64,000 bases of DNA from NCBI RefSeq assembly GCF_010725055.1, contig NZ_BJKB01000008.1, positions 1 through 64,000 on the forward strand, given 5' to 3'. Source of the DNA: Gelidibacter japonicus. GTDB lineage: Bacteria > Bacteroidota > Bacteroidia > Flavobacteriales > Flavobacteriaceae. Made by a program: the position numbers and the translations under genes. Numbering within the stretch: the first letter of the stretch is position 1; each line of letters opens with the position of its first letter. Below are positions 62,341-64,000 of the stretch, in pieces. The notes beneath the pieces were generated by a model. It ran no database searches. It was not told the DNA's origin and worked only from the letters and a program-made list of their open reading frames with translations.

Positions 62341-62460
62341 ATTTTTAAACCTATCATATAACTAGTTTACTTTAAAGAGATGCGTATTCTGAAAAATTGT
62401 TGTAACAATAGGTTCAGCAAAGAAGACACCAATTCTGACAACGAATGGGTAATTAAAAGG

Positions 62461-64000
62461 TTAATTAATATTAACCCCCGCTTTTTTGGCTCCCTGAATA
62501 ATTTCTTCAATTATAACTTTATCAAGTAGAAAGGTGCTAAGCGTAGCCTCCAGATTATTCATAATTTGTGAAAAATTTTCGTTTATTCTTTGTACACTTA
62601 GTTGGGCTTCCAATAACAATCCCAATTGTCCCATTGCCGCAACTTTAAGCAAAGGGTCCAAAAACACATCTTCGGAAACATCAATTTTTTGGGCGTACTT
62701 CAAGGCTTCTGTATAATTACCTAAATGATAATAAACAAGGAAAAAACCCAAATAATACCACCATGGGCAATAAGGGTTTAAATCCAATGATTTATGCAAC
62801 AAAAATTGAGCCCGCTTATATTCACCCAAACAGGCAAAACCAAAACCCAGTTGCCCATCCACCGAAGCTGAAGAATAACCTAATTTTATACTGTTTTCAA
62901 AAGCCTTAATTGACGCTTTCTTATCTCCCAAGTAGATGTTTGCCCAACCATATATAATGTGGGCGTATTGGGAACGAGGCTCAAGTTTTATAGCTTTTTT
63001 TATTAGTTTGATGGCTTCATTTATTGGATCTTTAATATTTGGATACCCAAGTGAGTGTGTAAATAAATAAGTATCTCCCAATACTACCAGACACATGACG
63101 TTATTTGGATCCTTTTCAAGGGCCTTTTCCAATGCGTATCTACTTTTTAGACAGTCGTCCTTGCCATGGGTCATTTGGGCGTAATAGTTCCATAATAAAG
63201 CATCAAAAGATTGTATATCTTGCTTCATATCAGATTCAACCAAACCTAATGTGGTTCTAACTATAAATCCATATTGACCACTTAAAATTGAAAAAACATC
63301 ATGATCAATTTGATCCTGTATATCGATCATATCATTTTTTTCCAGATCGTGGGTGTAATTTTTTGACCAAATTTGAATGCCTTTCACAGTTTCAATCAAA
63401 GCTACATTCACTCTAATCTCCTTATTGGAACGTTTTACCGATCCGGTGATGACGTAATGAACCCCCAAGTCGGCACCTATCACGCGGATATCTTCAGAGA
63501 TACTCGCATATTTTAGAGAAGAGAAATGGGCAACCACCGCAATATCTTCTTCGGCACTAAATATTCTTGTAAGTTCTTCTCCAAAACCATCCACAAAAAA
63601 CTGATATTCATCATCCGGACATAAATTTCGAAACGGAAGAACCGCAAGCGTTAGTTTTGAACGTGAATAAACTGTAGGCGTAGGTGAAAGCTCAATCGCT
63701 TTAAGACCGTGTTTTTTTTCTGTGTCCTCCTGCTTAAAATTGGAGGATTGAACTGATTGCGACCTAAAAGCAGGTACGTAGGTGCCTTTTACCACTTCAA
63801 TTTTTACCGAATTATTTAGTCCAGGACCCTTGTAGTAATCGTTTAGCAATCGTCGGAGCCTTCCTGCATGTATTCTGACGATAGCATCTATCTGCGGATT
63901 AAAGTCATCAGCTTTCCCCAATGCACTTACGGCAATGGTATATTCCTTTAAATTTTCAGTGTCACCCTCAATGGTTTCTTCCACTATAAATTTTAAGAAA
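62461..64000 (-). CDS. intact winged-helix / TolB-like / TPR regulator (5' end beyond the window)
   Basis: The frame runs through the window edge; FLKFIVEET at the edge matches residues 41-49 of the broken copy, so about 40 residues are missing. A GTG at 63984 is an internal Val codon, not the start. Domains: winged-helix-like AIVRIHAGRLRRLL, TolB/FlgO-like SKLTLAVLPFRNL to GVHYVITGSVKRS, then TPR-like repeats to the C-terminus. These proteins are predicted regulators that may sense a ligand with the TolB-like domain. Together with the damaged copy it brackets the sulfatase. Confidence 0.87.
   Translation of the reverse strand, partial: FLKFIVEETIEGDTENLKEYTIAVSALGKADDFNPQIDAIVRIHAGRLRRLLNDYYKGPGLNNSVKIEVVKGTYVPAFRSQSVQSSNFKQEDTEKKHGLKAIELSPTPTVYSRSKLTLAVLPFRNLCPDDEYQFFVDGFGEELTRIFSAEEDIAVVAHFSSLKYASISEDIRVIGADLGVHYVITGSVKRSNKEIRVNVALIETVKGIQIWSKNYTHDLEKNDMIDIQDQIDHDVFSILSGQYGFIVRTTLGLVESDMKQDIQSFDALLWNYYAQMTHGKDDCLKSRYALEKALEKDPNNVMCLVVLGDTYLFTHSLGYPNIKDPINEAIKLIKKAIKLEPRSQYAHIIYGWANIYLGDKKASIKAFENSIKLGYSSASVDGQLGFGFACLGEYKRAQFLLHKSLDLNPYCPWWYYLGFFLVYYHLGNYTEALKYAQKIDVSEDVFLDPLLKVAAMGQLGLLLEAQLSVQRINENFSQIMNNLEATLSTFLLDKVIIEEIIQGAKKAGVNIN

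Noticed and set aside
63984-64000. GTG at 63984 as the start of the second regulator
   Set aside because: It is an internal Val codon; the frame continues to the window edge with FLKFIVEET as in the other copy.
1-64000. tRNA, rRNA or riboswitch genes
   Set aside because: I looked in the longer gaps and found no cloverleaf, rRNA segment or known riboswitch core; a covariance-model scan was not possible.

Overview
The window comes from the chromosome of a flavobacterium (Bacteroidota, probably a marine Flavobacteriaceae). It is AT-rich. Many genes are preceded by the Bacteroidota -7 promoter motif TAnnTTTG rather than a Shine-Dalgarno box. It carries lineage families (DUF3667, DUF4834, YfhO, a CAL67264-like small membrane protein, an outer-membrane beta-barrel TonB receptor, a DUF5117-type metalloprotease). 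These calls are from reading the sequence and proteins by eye; no database search was run.

Layout. 1-2.6 kb: tail of a probable transposase, a perfect 19-bp hairpin, a membrane fatty-acid-hydroxylase/sterol-desaturase-type enzyme and a DUF3667 protein. 2.8-8.5 kb (minus): surface-polysaccharide genes (flippase, GT4 glycosyltransferase, YfhO) and DUF4834. 8.7-12.2 kb: outer-membrane protein, GNAT acyltransferase, and a convergent serine-palmitoyltransferase-like enzyme. 12.4-31 kb: housekeeping and catabolism: cystathionine-synthase-like enzyme, oligopeptidase B, YbaB, threonine aldolase, metalloprotease, prfB with its programmed frameshift, HAD phosphatase, ArsC-like protein, TonB receptor, fumC, and the histidine-degradation genes hutI and hutG.

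32.2-42.4 kb (minus): a seven-gene cluster whose genes mostly match no function I know: a long coiled-coil protein, a 353-aa protein, an AAA+ ATPase, a Nudix hydrolase, a 411-aa protein, and two membrane proteins. This is the best candidate for an undescribed system. Its gaps hold two four-helix-bundle genes, each broken by one in-frame TGA and each bracketed by inverted arrays of 7-bp units. A third relic of the same family, with three stops, lies at 45.6-46.0 kb. Seven-bp-periodic arrays of differing sequence recur across the window, along with short REP-like palindromes.

42.6-55.3 kb: MBL-fold lipoprotein, ettA, small membrane protein, MFS transporters, FMN reductase/DoxX pair, acyl-CoA carboxylase beta subunit, and the menaquinone genes menE and menC with a CPBP protease between them. 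55.4-64 kb: accessory-looking region with a second hydroxylase/desaturase paralogue, a 5'-truncated SDR pseudogene, a small helical protein, and an exported arylsulfatase flanked by two copies of a winged-helix/TolB-like/TPR regulator. One copy is split by a single TAA; the other runs off the window end. A perfect 16-bp inverted repeat links the small-gene promoter to the sulfatase/regulator divergent promoter.
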